From Caulobacter sp. (lineage in GTDB: Bacteria > Pseudomonadota > Alphaproteobacteria > Caulobacterales > Caulobacteraceae): a stretch of 64,000 bases of DNA. Where the stretch lies: contig NZ_JAGIBH010000017.1 in the NCBI RefSeq assembly GCF_017744445.1, positions 1 through 64,000 on the forward strand, written 5' to 3'. Below are positions 30,671-39,028 of the stretch, in pieces. Under the pieces are notes generated by a model. That model ran no database searches and was not told the origin of the DNA. It was given only the letters and a program-made list of their open reading frames with translations. Each line of letters starts with the position of its first letter. Position 1 is the stretch's first letter. The translations under genes were made by a program, and so were the position numbers.

Positions 30671-32779
30671 ATGTCCTCCGACAAGACCCCTTCCCTGTTT
30701 GGTGACGACGACGCCCTGGCGCCCGTCCCCGCCGCGCCGTTCCAGGCCAGCGTCGAGCCTCACGTCGAGGCCCCGCCGCGCCCGATCCCGCCGCCGCCGC
30801 CATCCAAGGCCGCCCCGCCCCCGCCGCCCTCGAAGACGAGCGCGCCCGGCGAGTATTCGGCCGCCGACATCGAGGTGCTGGAAGGCCTCGAGCCCGTCCG
30901 CAAGCGCCCCGGCATGTACATCGGCGGCACCGACGAGCGGGCCCTGCACCACCTGTTCGCCGAAGTGCTCGACAACTCGATGGACGAAGCCGTGGCCGGC
31001 TTCGCCAAGACCATCGAGGTCAAGCTCGACGCCGACGGCTTCCTGTCGGTCAAGGACGACGGCCGCGGCATGCCCGTGGACCCGCACCCGAAGTACCCCG
31101 GCAAGTCGGCGCTGGAGGTCATCATGACCGTCCTGCACGCCGGCGGTAAGTTCACGGGCAAGGCCTACGAGACCTCCGGCGGCCTGCACGGCGTCGGCGC
31201 CAGCGTCGTAAACGCCCTGTCCGAGCGCGTCGAGGTCACCGTCTGGCGCGACGGCTTCGAGCACCTGCAGGTCTTCTCGCGCGGCAAGCCGCTGGGCCCC
31301 ATCGAGAAGGTCCAGCCGTCGAAGAAGAAGGGCACCATGGTGCGCTTCAAGCCCGACGACGAGATCTTCGGCGAAGGCACGAACTTCAAGCCCGCCCGCC
31401 TGTACCGGATGGCCCGCTCCAAGGCCTATCTGTTCCGCGGCGTGCAGATCAAATGGTCTTGCGATCCCTCCCGTATCCATGACCAGACCCCGCCCGAGGC
31501 CGTCTTCCACTTCCCCAACGGCCTGGCCGACTTCCTGGCCGAGCGGACCAAGGGCCTGACCACGATCACGCCCGAAAGCTTCTCGGGCCGCATCGAGCGC
31601 CAGGGCGAGGCCGGCGCCGTCGAGTGGGCCGTCAGCTGGACGCCCCAGGGCTTTGGCGAGCACGACGGCTTCATGCAGTCGTACTGCAACACCGTGCCCA
31701 CCCCCGAAGGCGGCACCCATGAGAGCGGCTTCCGCGCCGCCCTGACCCGGGGCCTGAAGGCGTATGCCGACCTCAAGGGCGAGAAGCGCGGGACAATCAT
31801 CACCGCCGACGACGTCGTCGCCCAGGCCGGTGCCCTGATCTCGGTGTTCATCAAGAACCCCGAGTTCCAGGGCCAGACCAAGGAAAAGCTGTCCACGACC
31901 GAGGCCCAGCGCTTCGTCGAGGCGGCGCTGCGCGACCCGTTCGACCTGTGGCTGACCTCCAGCCCGAAGAACGCCCAGGCGCTCTTGGAGTTCGTCATCG
32001 AGCGGGCCGAGGAGCGCCTCAAGCGCCGCAAGGACAAGGAAGTCACCCGCGCCAGCGCCACCCGGAAGCTCCGTCTCCCGGGCAAGCTGGCCGACTGCGC
32101 CGGCGGCGCGGTGGACGGCGCCGAACTCTTCATCGTCGAAGGCGACTCGGCCGGCGGCTCGGCCAAGCAGGCGCGGGACCGCAAGTACCAGGCCATCCTG
32201 CCCCTGCGCGGCAAGATCCTGAACGTGGCCTCGGCCAGCGGCGAGAAGTTCACCGCCAACAAGGAGCTGTCGGACCTGATGCTGGCCCTGGGGGCCCAGG
32301 GCGGAAACAAGTATCGCGAGGAAGACCTCCGTTACGACCGCATCATCATCATGACCGACGCCGACGTCGACGGCGCCCACATCGCCAGCCTGCTGATCAC
32401 CTTCTTCTACCGCACCATGCCGGACGTGATCCGCCAGGGGCACCTCTATCTGGCCCTGCCGCCGCTCTACCGCATCGCCCACGGCGGCAAGAGCGAATAC
32501 GCCCGCGACGACGCCCACAAGGACGAGCTGCTGGCCACGGTGTTCAAGGGCAAGAAGCCCGAGATCGGCCGCTTCAAGGGCCTGGGCGAGATGATGGCCT
32601 CCCAGCTGAAGGAGACCACCATGGACCCCAAGAAACGCACCCTGGCCCGCGTGACCCTGCCGCGCTCGGAAGAAGCGGTGGAAAGCCTGGTCGAGACGCT
32701 CATGGGGCGCAAGCCCGAGCTGCGGTTCCGGTTCATCCAGGAGAACGCCGAGTTCGCGGCGGCGGATCTGGATCTGTAG
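30671..32779 (+). CDS. parE: DNA topoisomerase IV subunit B (ParE)
   Basis: ParE is the ATPase subunit of topoisomerase IV, which decatenates sister chromosomes with ParC. The GHKL ATPase domain has EVLDNSMDEA near residue 98 and the glycine-rich loop GGLHGVGASVVNAL. The TOPRIM domain has IVEGDSAGGSAKQARDR and IIMTDADVDGAHI. The 702-residue protein carries a non-conserved N-terminal extension of about 60 residues, with two PPPPPSK repeats between 35 and 60. A repeat element starts eight bases after its stop and may serve as 3' end structure. Confidence 0.97.
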   Translation: MSSDKTPSLFGDDDALAPVPAAPFQASVEPHVEAPPRPIPPPPPSKAAPPPPPSKTSAPGEYSAADIEVLEGLEPVRKRPGMYIGGTDERALHHLFAEVLDNSMDEAVAGFAKTIEVKLDADGFLSVKDDGRGMPVDPHPKYPGKSALEVIMTVLHAGGKFTGKAYETSGGLHGVGASVVNALSERVEVTVWRDGFEHLQVFSRGKPLGPIEKVQPSKKKGTMVRFKPDDEIFGEGTNFKPARLYRMARSKAYLFRGVQIKWSCDPSRIHDQTPPEAVFHFPNGLADFLAERTKGLTTITPESFSGRIERQGEAGAVEWAVSWTPQGFGEHDGFMQSYCNTVPTPEGGTHESGFRAALTRGLKAYADLKGEKRGTIITADDVVAQAGALISVFIKNPEFQGQTKEKLSTTEAQRFVEAALRDPFDLWLTSSPKNAQALLEFVIERAEERLKRRKDKEVTRASATRKLRLPGKLADCAGGAVDGAELFIVEGDSAGGSAKQARDRKYQAILPLRGKILNVASASGEKFTANKELSDLMLALGAQGGNKYREEDLRYDRIIIMTDADVDGAHIASLLITFFYRTMPDVIRQGHLYLALPPLYRIAHGGKSEYARDDAHKDELLATVFKGKKPEIGRFKGLGEMMASQLKETTMDPKKRTLARVTLPRSEEAVESLVETLMGRKPELRFRFIQENAEFAAADLDL

Positions 32780-32786
32780 TTGTCGC

Positions 32787-32904
32787 CACTTGCCCCCTCC
32801 GCGCTTCGCGCTCCTCCCCCGGAGGGGGAAGAAGGTTCGCGGATCACCTTCCGCCCCCTCCGGGGGCGGACGACCTGCGTGAGCAGGTCAGGTGGGGGCA
32901 AGTG
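32787..32904. repeat. Intergenic inverted-repeat element, parE side
   Basis: The 11-bp arms CACTTGCCCCC (32787-32797) and GGGGGCAAGTG (32894-32904) are perfect complements. They enclose nested GC-rich hairpins (32814-32828 and 32853-32868). The element of about 118 bp fits the class of long palindromic intergenic repeats seen in Caulobacter. It lies directly after parE. Confidence 0.75.
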
Positions 32905-33039
32905 AAAGCGTCCTCGCGCCGAGTAGCTGCGAGTGGATGGAAAGGGACGCGGAGCGCCGGACAGCGTCCGGAGTGTTTGAATAGAATACCGTTTCGACGA
33001 AGCCCGACGCTCCGCGCGGTCGTTATCCGATGAGCCAGC

Positions 33040-33340
33040 GGCGCGCGGGGTATTAACCCGCTTCCGACAGTCGGCCCCCGACGGGCGGGCCGAGGCGACG
33101 AACCCCGGTCCCGGACTACGCGGGCGATTTCAGCCCACGCCTGCCGCTCTCATCGACCCGACATCCCCCGTCGTTTCTGTGTTCCAGGGCCGACCGCCGT
33201 AGGAGGGATGCAGTTGCGGGTCTCCCCGCGCCGACGAGCGCTACCCGCTCGACCACCCCTGACAGCCGTCACGATCGCCGGCCGGACGTCCCTTCCAAGC
33301 CGTCAGGTAGGAAGAGGATACGGCAGATTTTGAGGCCGGG
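33040..33340. other. ORF-poor, GC-rich intergenic segment; candidate structured RNA
   Basis: This segment is part of the 708-base gap between parE and the EcsC-like gene. No frame of either strand is open for 60 codons across it, unusual at this GC content. Several local hairpins can be drawn: 33071-33093 (TCGGCCC/GGGCCGA), 33235-33251 (CGAGCG/CGCTCG), 33219-33230, and CCTGAC (33258-33263) with GTCAGG (33302-33307). I compared it by eye with tmRNA, RNase P, SRP, 6S and cobalamin-riboswitch core motifs and found no match. A 41-codon frame starting at 33208 after AGGAGG is possible but Arg-rich and unconvincing. Confidence 0.3.
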
Positions 33341-33370
33341 GACGCACAGGCGTGAACGCTCGTCAGTCAC

Positions 33371-33520
33371 CCTTCTCCCCTTGCGGGAGAAGGTGACCGC
33401 CAAAGGCGGTCGGATGAGGGGTCGCGCCAGCCTAACCCCTTGCGCCGCAACGCTAATCCGACAGGCCTATCAACCCCTCATCCGGCGCTACGCGCCACCT
33501 TCTCCCGCAAGGGGAGAAGG
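33371..33520. repeat. Intergenic inverted-repeat element with 25-bp perfect arms
   Basis: The left arm 33371-33395 (CCTTCTCCCCTTGCGGGAGA and five more bases) is the exact reverse complement of 33496-33520. A second inner pair is GGATGAGGGGT with ACCCCTCATCC. Each arm is itself an imperfect hairpin. A single related half, with one mismatch, occurs at 34261-34283 on the other side of the EcsC-like gene. The gene's stop codon lies inside this element. Confidence 0.85.
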
Positions 33521-34246
33521 TAAAACACCCGTCCCCGTCGCTGCGTTCGCCCCCTGCTCGGCCCGCATCCGGTACGCCATCACCGCCGTATGCCCCAGCC
33601 GCTCCACCAGCCGCCAGTTGACGATGGCTCCCAGCGGCGCGCCGACCACAGGGATGAACTGGGCCAGTTTCGCCAGGTCGATGTGGTCGCGGTACTGCTG
33701 CTGGAAGGCCCGCCAGTCGAAGTCGTCCAGATGCTGGGGATGCGCCCGCGCCTCCCAGTCCTCCAGCGCCGCGAACACCCCGGCCCGGTGCTGGGCGTCC
33801 GAGAACGCCAGCTCGAAGACATGCAGGATGAACAATCGCTCGGGCAGCTCCGTCCCGTCATGGCCGAAGATCGCGGCGATCTCGAACAAGAGCTTGATCT
33901 TGAAGCTCATCAGCAGCGGGAAGTCGGCCGCCGCCAGCAGGAAACCCCCGGCCCCGGTGACCCCGCCCTCGGCCGCCGCCGCCTTCTTCCACCCGTCGAT
34001 CGCCTTGGCCGCCCTGGCCCGCCGCTCGTCCAGGGTCAGCCCGATCAGCGGCGACCCGGTCGTGAAGTCCGACCCGACCAGCAAGGCCCGCGTCATCCCC
34101 TCGATGCCGGCGGTGATGGCGGCGTGGACCTTCTCCGGGATCAGCCTGTTGATCCGCTGCTGCGTGGCGCGGGCGATGCCATTCAGTGGGCCGGGCGGGC
34201 GGAGGAGGTCTTCGCGCCAGGTAAGGAGGTCGGGGGAGAGGGGCAT
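33488..34246 (-). CDS. EcsC-family protein
   Basis: The 252-residue protein resembles the EcsC family, a helical family of unclear function named from the Bacillus ecs operon. It shows a hydrophobic central part (GFLLAAADFPLLMSFKIKLL, IAAIFGHDG) and the conserved late segment FIPVVGAPLGAIVNWRLVERLGHTAVMAYRMR. Its last ten residues (VLPSPLAGEGG) are encoded by the inverted-repeat element at 33371-33520, so the C-terminus has probably been replaced by repeat insertion. It stands alone between repeats, with no operon partner. Confidence 0.82.
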   Translation of the reverse strand: MPLSPDLLTWREDLLRPPGPLNGIARATQQRINRLIPEKVHAAITAGIEGMTRALLVGSDFTTGSPLIGLTLDERRARAAKAIDGWKKAAAAEGGVTGAGGFLLAAADFPLLMSFKIKLLFEIAAIFGHDGTELPERLFILHVFELAFSDAQHRAGVFAALEDWEARAHPQHLDDFDWRAFQQQYRDHIDLAKLAQFIPVVGAPLGAIVNWRLVERLGHTAVMAYRMRAEQGANAATGTGVLPSPLAGEGGA

Positions 34247-34260
34247 GGCTCAGAAGTAAC

Positions 34261-34283
34261 CCTTCTACCCTTGCGGGAGAAGG
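34261..34283. repeat. Solitary half of the 33371-33520 repeat family
   Basis: These 23 bases match the left arm of the element at 33371 with one substitution. They lie 14 bases before the EcsC-like start codon. With the other element they bracket that gene. I see nothing to report in 34284-34495. Confidence 0.7.
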
Positions 34284-34495
34284 CGCACCTCGCCCGCCCG
34301 GCCCAAGCCGAGTCCAGCTAACTCGTCGAGCGCCAAAGACGTAACGGGCCGCTCGTGTCCTCGCTTTCGCGGAATGAACGGCAGTCTAGAGGTTCTAAGG
34401 GCATGGAACCGCTGGGATCACCCGCTCGCCCGGCTCCCCGCTGAGGGTCTCCTTCGGTTTCGCCGCTATCAAGGACGCCACGTGCAAAGTTTAGA

Positions 34496-34528
34496 TTGAC
34501 ACTCTACATAGCCCCTATGTAGAGTGTC
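34496..34528 (+). promoter_or_regulatory. PadR promoter with perfect 14-bp-arm operator
   Basis: GACACTCTACATAG (34498-34511) and its exact reverse complement (34515-34528) are separated by CCC. The dyad overlaps a TTGACA at 34496-34501 and a TAGAGT at 34520-34525 (18-base spacer). Transcription would then start close to the ATG at 34533, suggesting a leaderless or nearly leaderless message. The position suits negative autoregulation by the PadR protein. Confidence 0.75.
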
Positions 34529-34532
34529 GAGC

Positions 34533-34835
34533 ATGATACGAGAACCACAGCTTACCCCCACCACAATGCGGGTTTTGGAGGCGCTCCTCGAAGCCCCCAA
34601 TTCCGCTGGCGCGGATATTGTAAAGTCGACAGGGCTTGCCACCGGTACGGTCTATCCGATCCTGCTTCGCCTTGAAGGCGCTCGGTGGTTAAGCAGCTGC
34701 TGGGAAGAAGGAGAGCCCTCAACTTTGGGGCGTCCGCGTAGACGGTTTTACTCCGTCACCGCAGAAGGGGCTCGAGCAGCACGCCAAGCCGCACTGAAGC
34801 TGCATGAAGTGGCAGGGAGGCTGGCATGGAGCTAA
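34533..34835 (+). CDS. PadR-family transcriptional regulator
   Basis: The protein (100 residues from ATG 34533) is a small PadR-type winged-helix repressor. A helix with TTMRVLEALLEAP is followed by recognition elements ADIVKSTGLATGTVYPILLRLE. The wing has GRPRRRFYSVTAEG, and a short dimerisation helix ends the protein. A GTG at 34524 also opens the frame but lies within the operator, so the ATG is preferred. It overlaps the downstream membrane-protein gene by ten bases. The inducing signal is unknown. Confidence 0.88.
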   Translation: MIREPQLTPTTMRVLEALLEAPNSAGADIVKSTGLATGTVYPILLRLEGARWLSSCWEEGEPSTLGRPRRRFYSVTAEGARAARQAALKLHEVAGRLAWS

Positions 34836-35392
34836 AAGCCATAATAATCGCAGTCTTCGTGACAGCTATTGGTGGTGTATTCCGCTCAGAAATTGAGGCA
34901 TGGCTGCCCCATTTAGCCAACCGACTTACCCGTATTGCGCTTCGCCAATATTCCGCCCCCCTCCGCGATCGCCTTTCGGAAGAATGGGAAGCCCACCTTT
35001 CCTTTGTACCCGGACCACTGTCAAAAGTGTTTGTTGCTCTAGAGTTCTGCAGAGCCGCATGCATTATGAAGTTGGAAACCTATGCTTCGCGCTGGAGAGC
35101 AAAACTCGCTGTACAATTGTTCGTCACCATATTGAAAATATCGACCACTTTTGCGAATGGTTTCGCAAACTTGATGTCGCGCGCAAACAAGAGGAAAAAC
35201 AAAAGAATAAATATAGTAGGATATACGTTTATTATAATTCCCTTTATATACACCGGATTAATATCGCATCTGATTGTGGAGCAGTGTGCAAAAATTAATT
35301 TCATACCAGGAGACAGGTGGGACGAAGAAGACAGAGAAATCCTTTTGTTTCTCAAGAAACTTCAAAAGCAAGGCCTAAAAGCTTTCAGATAA
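34826..35392 (+). CDS. PadR-associated membrane protein with an EEWxAHL motif
   Basis: The 188-residue protein has an N-terminal hydrophobic helix (about 3-19), the segment APLRDRLSEEWEAHLSFVPG near residues 44-63, and a hydrophobic helix at about 127-150. A charged C-terminus follows. I recall small PadR regulators in other bacteria being followed by membrane proteins with a similar RxxEEWxAHLxxxP stretch, but I cannot name the family. The 3' half (about 35100-35390) is strikingly AT-rich compared with its neighbours and uses AT-ending codons, which points to foreign origin. It overlaps padR by ten bases and is presumably its target partner. Confidence 0.7.
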   Translation: MELKAIIIAVFVTAIGGVFRSEIEAWLPHLANRLTRIALRQYSAPLRDRLSEEWEAHLSFVPGPLSKVFVALEFCRAACIMKLETYASRWRAKLAVQLFVTILKISTTFANGFANLMSRANKRKNKRINIVGYTFIIIPFIYTGLISHLIVEQCAKINFIPGDRWDEEDREILLFLKKLQKQGLKAFR

Positions 35393-35469
35393 CCCATCCA
35401 CACCTCCCCTCGCCCTATCCCCACTATCCCCAGCCCCGCCACCTCGCCCTACCCGGCGGGTCGCCCTAT

Positions 35470-36204
35470 ATGGCAACCAACACGTTCACCACGCCGGGCG
35501 CCCGAGGCTTGTCCAACCAGTTCAGACTACCGCTGGCCGCCACGCCGACCTATGCTCGGGAAGACTTCGCCGTCTCGCCCGGCAATAGCGACGCCGTGGC
35601 GCGGCTGGACGCTTGGCCGGACTGGTCCGAGGGGCGGCTGGCGCTGGTCGGGCCGGCCGGGAGCGGCAAGACGCACCTGGCGCGAGCCTGGGCCGCGCGG
35701 GCCGACGCGGTGATCATCGACGCCACCGGCCCGGCGGCGGCCGCGCCCGACCTGCCGGCGCTGCGCGGCAAGGCCATCCTGGTCGATGACGCCGACCGGC
35801 GCGGCGAAGGCCAGGCGCTGTCGGACGAGGCTTTGTTCCACATCCTCAACATGGCCGGGGTCGACGGCGGGACCGTGCTGCTGACCGGCCGCGTCGCGCC
35901 GCTGGCCTGGGAGACCTCGGTGGCGGACCTGCGCTCGCGGCTGAACGCCCTCTCCGTGGCCGCGATCGAGGAGCCCGACGACGTGGTGCTGGAGGCGGTG
36001 CTGCGGCGGGCCTTCGCGCAGCGGCTCTTGAAGCCCGATCCGGACCTCTATCCCTACCTGGTTTCGCGCCTGCCCCGCTCGGCGGCCGAGGCGATCGCGG
36101 CGGCGGACCTGCTGGACGAAGAGGCGGCCGAGCGGCGGCGGGAGTTGAACAAGGCGCTGGCGCGGGACGTGCTGGGGGATTTCGAGGGGGAGGAGGAGCT
36201 TTAG
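35470..36204 (+). CDS. hdaA: HdaA, DnaA-related regulator of replication initiation
   Basis: HdaA binds the sliding clamp and promotes hydrolysis of DnaA-bound ATP, preventing over-initiation. The 244-residue protein starts MATNTFTTPG. It carries a clamp-binding motif QFRLPL (residues 17-22), Walker A GPAGSGKTHL (61-70) and Walker B KAILVDDADR (101-110). The AAA+ lid follows; there is no DnaA DNA-binding domain. The open frame extends to 35317, but that part lies over the preceding gene and is not conserved. ppk1 follows after a repeat element, the order I recall from Caulobacter. Confidence 0.9.
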   Translation: MATNTFTTPGARGLSNQFRLPLAATPTYAREDFAVSPGNSDAVARLDAWPDWSEGRLALVGPAGSGKTHLARAWAARADAVIIDATGPAAAAPDLPALRGKAILVDDADRRGEGQALSDEALFHILNMAGVDGGTVLLTGRVAPLAWETSVADLRSRLNALSVAAIEEPDDVVLEAVLRRAFAQRLLKPDPDLYPYLVSRLPRSAAEAIAAADLLDEEAAERRRELNKALARDVLGDFEGEEEL

Positions 36205-36218
36205 GGCTCACCCCTACT

Positions 36219-36346
36219 CCGTTTCCCCGGCGAAAGCCGGGGCCCAGATTCACCCCGATCGGTTTGAGTGTTCGCGCTCAACCGCTTTGACCAAATTCCA
36301 ATCTCCCTGGGTTCGATCTGGACCCCGGCCTTCGCCGGGGAGACGG
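36219..36346. repeat. Intergenic inverted-repeat element between hdaA and ppk1
   Basis: Arms 36219-36249 and 36316-36346 are complementary at 28 of 31 positions. Each arm contains a CCCCGGC/GCCGGGG hairpin. The centre of 66 bases is less GC-rich. The element occupies most of the gap downstream of hdaA. Confidence 0.85.
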
Positions 36347-36419
36347 TATTGGGGGTTGTCTTCGTCCCGTCACTTGTCTCGTTCACCATGGCGGAACACA
36401 CTCCGCCTATAGTGATCCC

Positions 36420-38645
36420 ATGACTGACGCCGTGACCATGCCGCTAGCCGCAAATGTTCCGCAGACGGAAAGCCAGACGAGCCTCGTCCTCGACGGCGAG
36501 CTGATGGCCTCGCCCGAGCGGTTCTTCAATCGCGAGCTGTCGTGGCTGGCCTTCAACCAGCGGGTCCTGGAAGAGAGCGCCAATCCGCGCCACCCGCTGC
36601 TGGAACGCCTGCGGTTCCTGTCGATCAGCGCCAACAACCTCGACGAATTCTACATGGTCCGCGTGGCCGGCCTGAAGGGCCAGGTGCGCGAGGGCGTGCG
36701 GGTGGTCAGCCAGGACGGCCTGACGCCGGGCGAGCAGCTGACCCACATCAACGCCTCGGCCTTCGAGCTGATGACCGAGCAGCAGAAGATCTGGCGCCAG
36801 GTCCGCACCCAGCTGTGGGACGAGGGCCTGAAGCTGCTGGACGCCAAGGACATCGAGGGCGAGGACCGCAAGCTGGCCGAGGACATCTTCCTCAACCAGA
36901 TCTTCCCGGTGATGACGCCGCTGGCCATCGACCCGGCCCACCCGTTCCCGTTCATCCCGAACCTGGGCTTCTGCCTCGCTTTGAAGCTGCGCCGGATCTC
37001 GGACGACAAGCATCTGTACGCCCTGGCCCCGATCCCCTCGCAGGTGCGGCGGTTCTGGGAGCTGAGCTCGGTCGTCACGCGCGGCAAGAAGCGCCAGCGC
37101 AAGATCGTGGCGCTGGAAAGCTTCATCATCCTGTTCCTGGACCACCTGTTCCCCGGCTACGAGGTCGAGGGCCGGGGCCTGTTCCGCCTGATCCGCGACA
37201 GCGACCTGGAGATCGAGGAAGAGGCCGAAGACCTGGTGCGCGAGTTCGAGGCGCGGCTGAAGAAGCGCCGCCTGGGCCGCGTGGTGCGGGTCAAGATCCA
37301 GACCACCATGCCGCCGGACCTGCGCGAGTTCATCATCGAGGGCCTGCGCGCCGAGCCGGAAGACGTCGTTTTGGTCGACGGCAAGCTGGGCCTGGCCCAG
37401 ATGTCGGAGCTGATCCCGCCGGACCGTCCGGACCTGAAGTTCCCGCCCTTCAACGCCCGCTTCCCCGAGCGCATCCGCGACCATGGCGGCGACTGCTTCG
37501 CGGCGATCCGCGAGAAGGACATCCTGGTCCACCACCCGTTCGAGAGTTTCGACGTGGTGGTGCAGTTCGTGCGCCAGGCGGCGCGCGACCCGAACGTGCT
37601 GGCGATCAAGCAGACCCTCTACCGCACCTCCAAGGACAGCCCGATCGTGGCGGCCCTGATCGAGGCGGCCGACAACGGCAAGAACGTCACCGCCCTGGTC
37701 GAGATCAAAGCCCGCTTCGACGAGGAGAATAACCTCAAATGGGCGCGCGACCTGGAGCGGGCCGGCGTGCACGTGGTGTTCGGCTTCGTCGACTGGAAGA
37801 CCCACGCCAAGCTGTCGGTGGTGGTGCGCCGCGAGGCCGACCAGACCCTGCGCACCTACTGCCACTTCGGCACCGGCAACTATCACCCGCAGACGGCGCG
37901 GGTTTATACCGACCTCTCCCTCTTCACCTGCGACCCCGCCCTGGGGCGCGACGGCGGCAAGCTGTTCAACTTCATCACCGGCTACGCCCAGCCCGGACGG
38001 CTGGAGAAGCTGTCGTTCTCGCCGCATACGCTGAAGCCCGACCTGCTGCGGATGATCGAGAGCGAGGCCGACGCGGCGCGTGCCGGCAAACCGGCCGCCA
38101 TCTGGGCCAAGATGAACGCCGTCGTGGACCCGCAGATCATCGACGCCCTGTACGCGGCCAGCCAGGCCGGCGTGCAGATCGACCTGGTGGTGCGCGGCAT
38201 CTGCTGCCTGCGTCCGGGCATCGCGGGCCTGTCGGAGAACATCCGGGTCAAGTCGATCGTCGGCCGCTTCCTGGAGCACGCTCGCGTCGTGGCCTTCGCC
38301 AATGGCGGGCCGATGCCCAGCGCCCAGACGCGCCTCTTCATCAGCTCGGCCGACTGGATGCCGCGCAACCTGGACCGCCGCGTCGAGAGCCTGGTGCCGA
38401 TCGAGAATCCGACCGTGCACCAGCAGGTGCTGGACCAGATCATGGTCGCCAACCTCAATGACGAGGCCCAGAGCTGGAAGCTGGACAGCGAGGGCGACTA
38501 CGCCCGCGACCCGGCCTGGAACAGCAAGGGCGCGTTCTCGGCCCACGACTACTTCATGACCAATCCCAGCCTGTCGGGTCGCGGACACAAGACCACCGAC
38601 ATGCCGCGGGCCTTCGACCACGTGGGCCCCAAGCGGAAACGGTGA
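36420..38645 (+). CDS. ppk1: Polyphosphate kinase 1 (Ppk1)
   Basis: Ppk1 reversibly polymerises the gamma-phosphate of ATP into polyphosphate through a phosphohistidine. The 741-residue protein has the N-terminal [20 protein letters not shown] and the head region [18 protein letters not shown]. The catalytic C-terminal domains contain [15 protein letters not shown] (His-Ala-Lys motif), [10 protein letters not shown] and RGICCLRPG. The start is ATG 36420. A small lipoprotein gene overlaps its stop. The ppx-like gene lies 1.5 kb downstream, so synthesis and degradation functions are close together. Confidence 0.97.
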   Translation: MTDAVTMPLAANVPQTESQTSLVLDGELMASPERFFNRELSWLAFNQRVLEESANPRHPLLERLRFLSISANNLDEFYMVRVAGLKGQVREGVRVVSQDGLTPGEQLTHINASAFELMTEQQKIWRQVRTQLWDEGLKLLDAKDIEGEDRKLAEDIFLNQIFPVMTPLAIDPAHPFPFIPNLGFCLALKLRRISDDKHLYALAPIPSQVRRFWELSSVVTRGKKRQRKIVALESFIILFLDHLFPGYEVEGRGLFRLIRDSDLEIEEEAEDLVREFEARLKKRRLGRVVRVKIQTTMPPDLREFIIEGLRAEPEDVVLVDGKLGLAQMSELIPPDRPDLKFPPFNARFPERIRDHGGDCFAAIREKDILVHHPFESFDVVVQFVRQAARDPNVLAIKQTLYRTSKDSPIVAALIEAADNGKNVTALVEIKARFDEENNLKWARDLERAGVHVVFGFVDWKTHAKLSVVVRREADQTLRTYCHFGTGNYHPQTARVYTDLSLFTCDPALGRDGGKLFNFITGYAQPGRLEKLSFSPHTLKPDLLRMIESEADAARAGKPAAIWAKMNAVVDPQIIDALYAASQAGVQIDLVVRGICCLRPGIAGLSENIRVKSIVGRFLEHARVVAFANGGPMPSAQTRLFISSADWMPRNLDRRVESLVPIENPTVHQQVLDQIMVANLNDEAQSWKLDSEGDYARDPAWNSKGAFSAHDYFMTNPSLSGRGHKTTDMPRAFDHVGPKRKR

Positions 38646-39028
38646 GGCGACTAGGCCTGCTCCTGCCGCTGGCGCTGCTGACGGCCTGCGGGCCGACGGG
38701 CCAGCGGCGGGCGGACCTCTGCGCCATCCAGGCCCTGCCCTCGCGCCCCGGCGTCGACCGCTTCGGCGTCCCGCCGGGCGTGGAGCGCAAGGCCCAGGCC
38801 GAAGGCGCGGTCTACGGGCCAGGGATCGCCGGCGGCTACCGGATCCGCTGGTGGGGCCTGTGCGGCAAGAAGGCCGACACCACGGACATGATCCTGATCG
38901 GCCCCACGCCCTGGGCCCTGACCAAGGGCGGCGAGCGCGCCCACGGCCGCCAGGTCAGCTACGGCACCTGCTATCACCGAAACGATGGCGACGGCTGGCG
39001 CACGGTGGCCTGTCGGATCAATCCCTAG
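38642..39028 (+). CDS. Small lipoprotein following ppk1
   Basis: The 128-residue product begins with a lipoprotein signal ([13 protein letters not shown], Cys16). A mature domain with two pairs of Cys follows (CAI, LCGKK, GTCYHR, VACRI), which could form disulfides. I do not recognise the domain. It starts at GTG 38642, overlapping the ppk1 stop (GTGA), so it is translationally coupled to ppk1. Its stop overlaps the convergent kinase gene. A cell-envelope location is predicted. Confidence 0.72.
   Translation: MRRLGLLLPLALLTACGPTGQRRADLCAIQALPSRPGVDRFGVPPGVERKAQAEGAVYGPGIAGGYRIRWWGLCGKKADTTDMILIGPTPWALTKGGERAHGRQVSYGTCYHRNDGDGWRTVACRINP

Noticed and set aside
29762-32518. 918-codon minus-strand open frame
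   Set aside because: It covers parE and the second amidohydrolase in antisense and has low-complexity Ala/Gly/Arg/Val composition typical of shadows.
33208-33333. 41-codon frame starting after AGGAGG in the parE-EcsC gap
   Set aside because: Shine-Dalgarno is directly against the ATG, and the product is Arg-rich without recognisable features; listed only as a possibility inside the candidate RNA region.
33040-33340. tmRNA, RNase P RNA, SRP RNA, 6S RNA or cobalamin riboswitch
   Set aside because: Core motifs (tag-encoding codons, GGAAAGTCC, the SRP GGAAGG loop, the B12 box) are not present on either strand by eye.
33330-34259. 309-codon plus-strand frame over the EcsC gene
   Set aside because: Antisense shadow that reads through both repeat elements.
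36444-38621. 725-codon minus-strand open frame
   Set aside because: Antisense shadow of ppk1.
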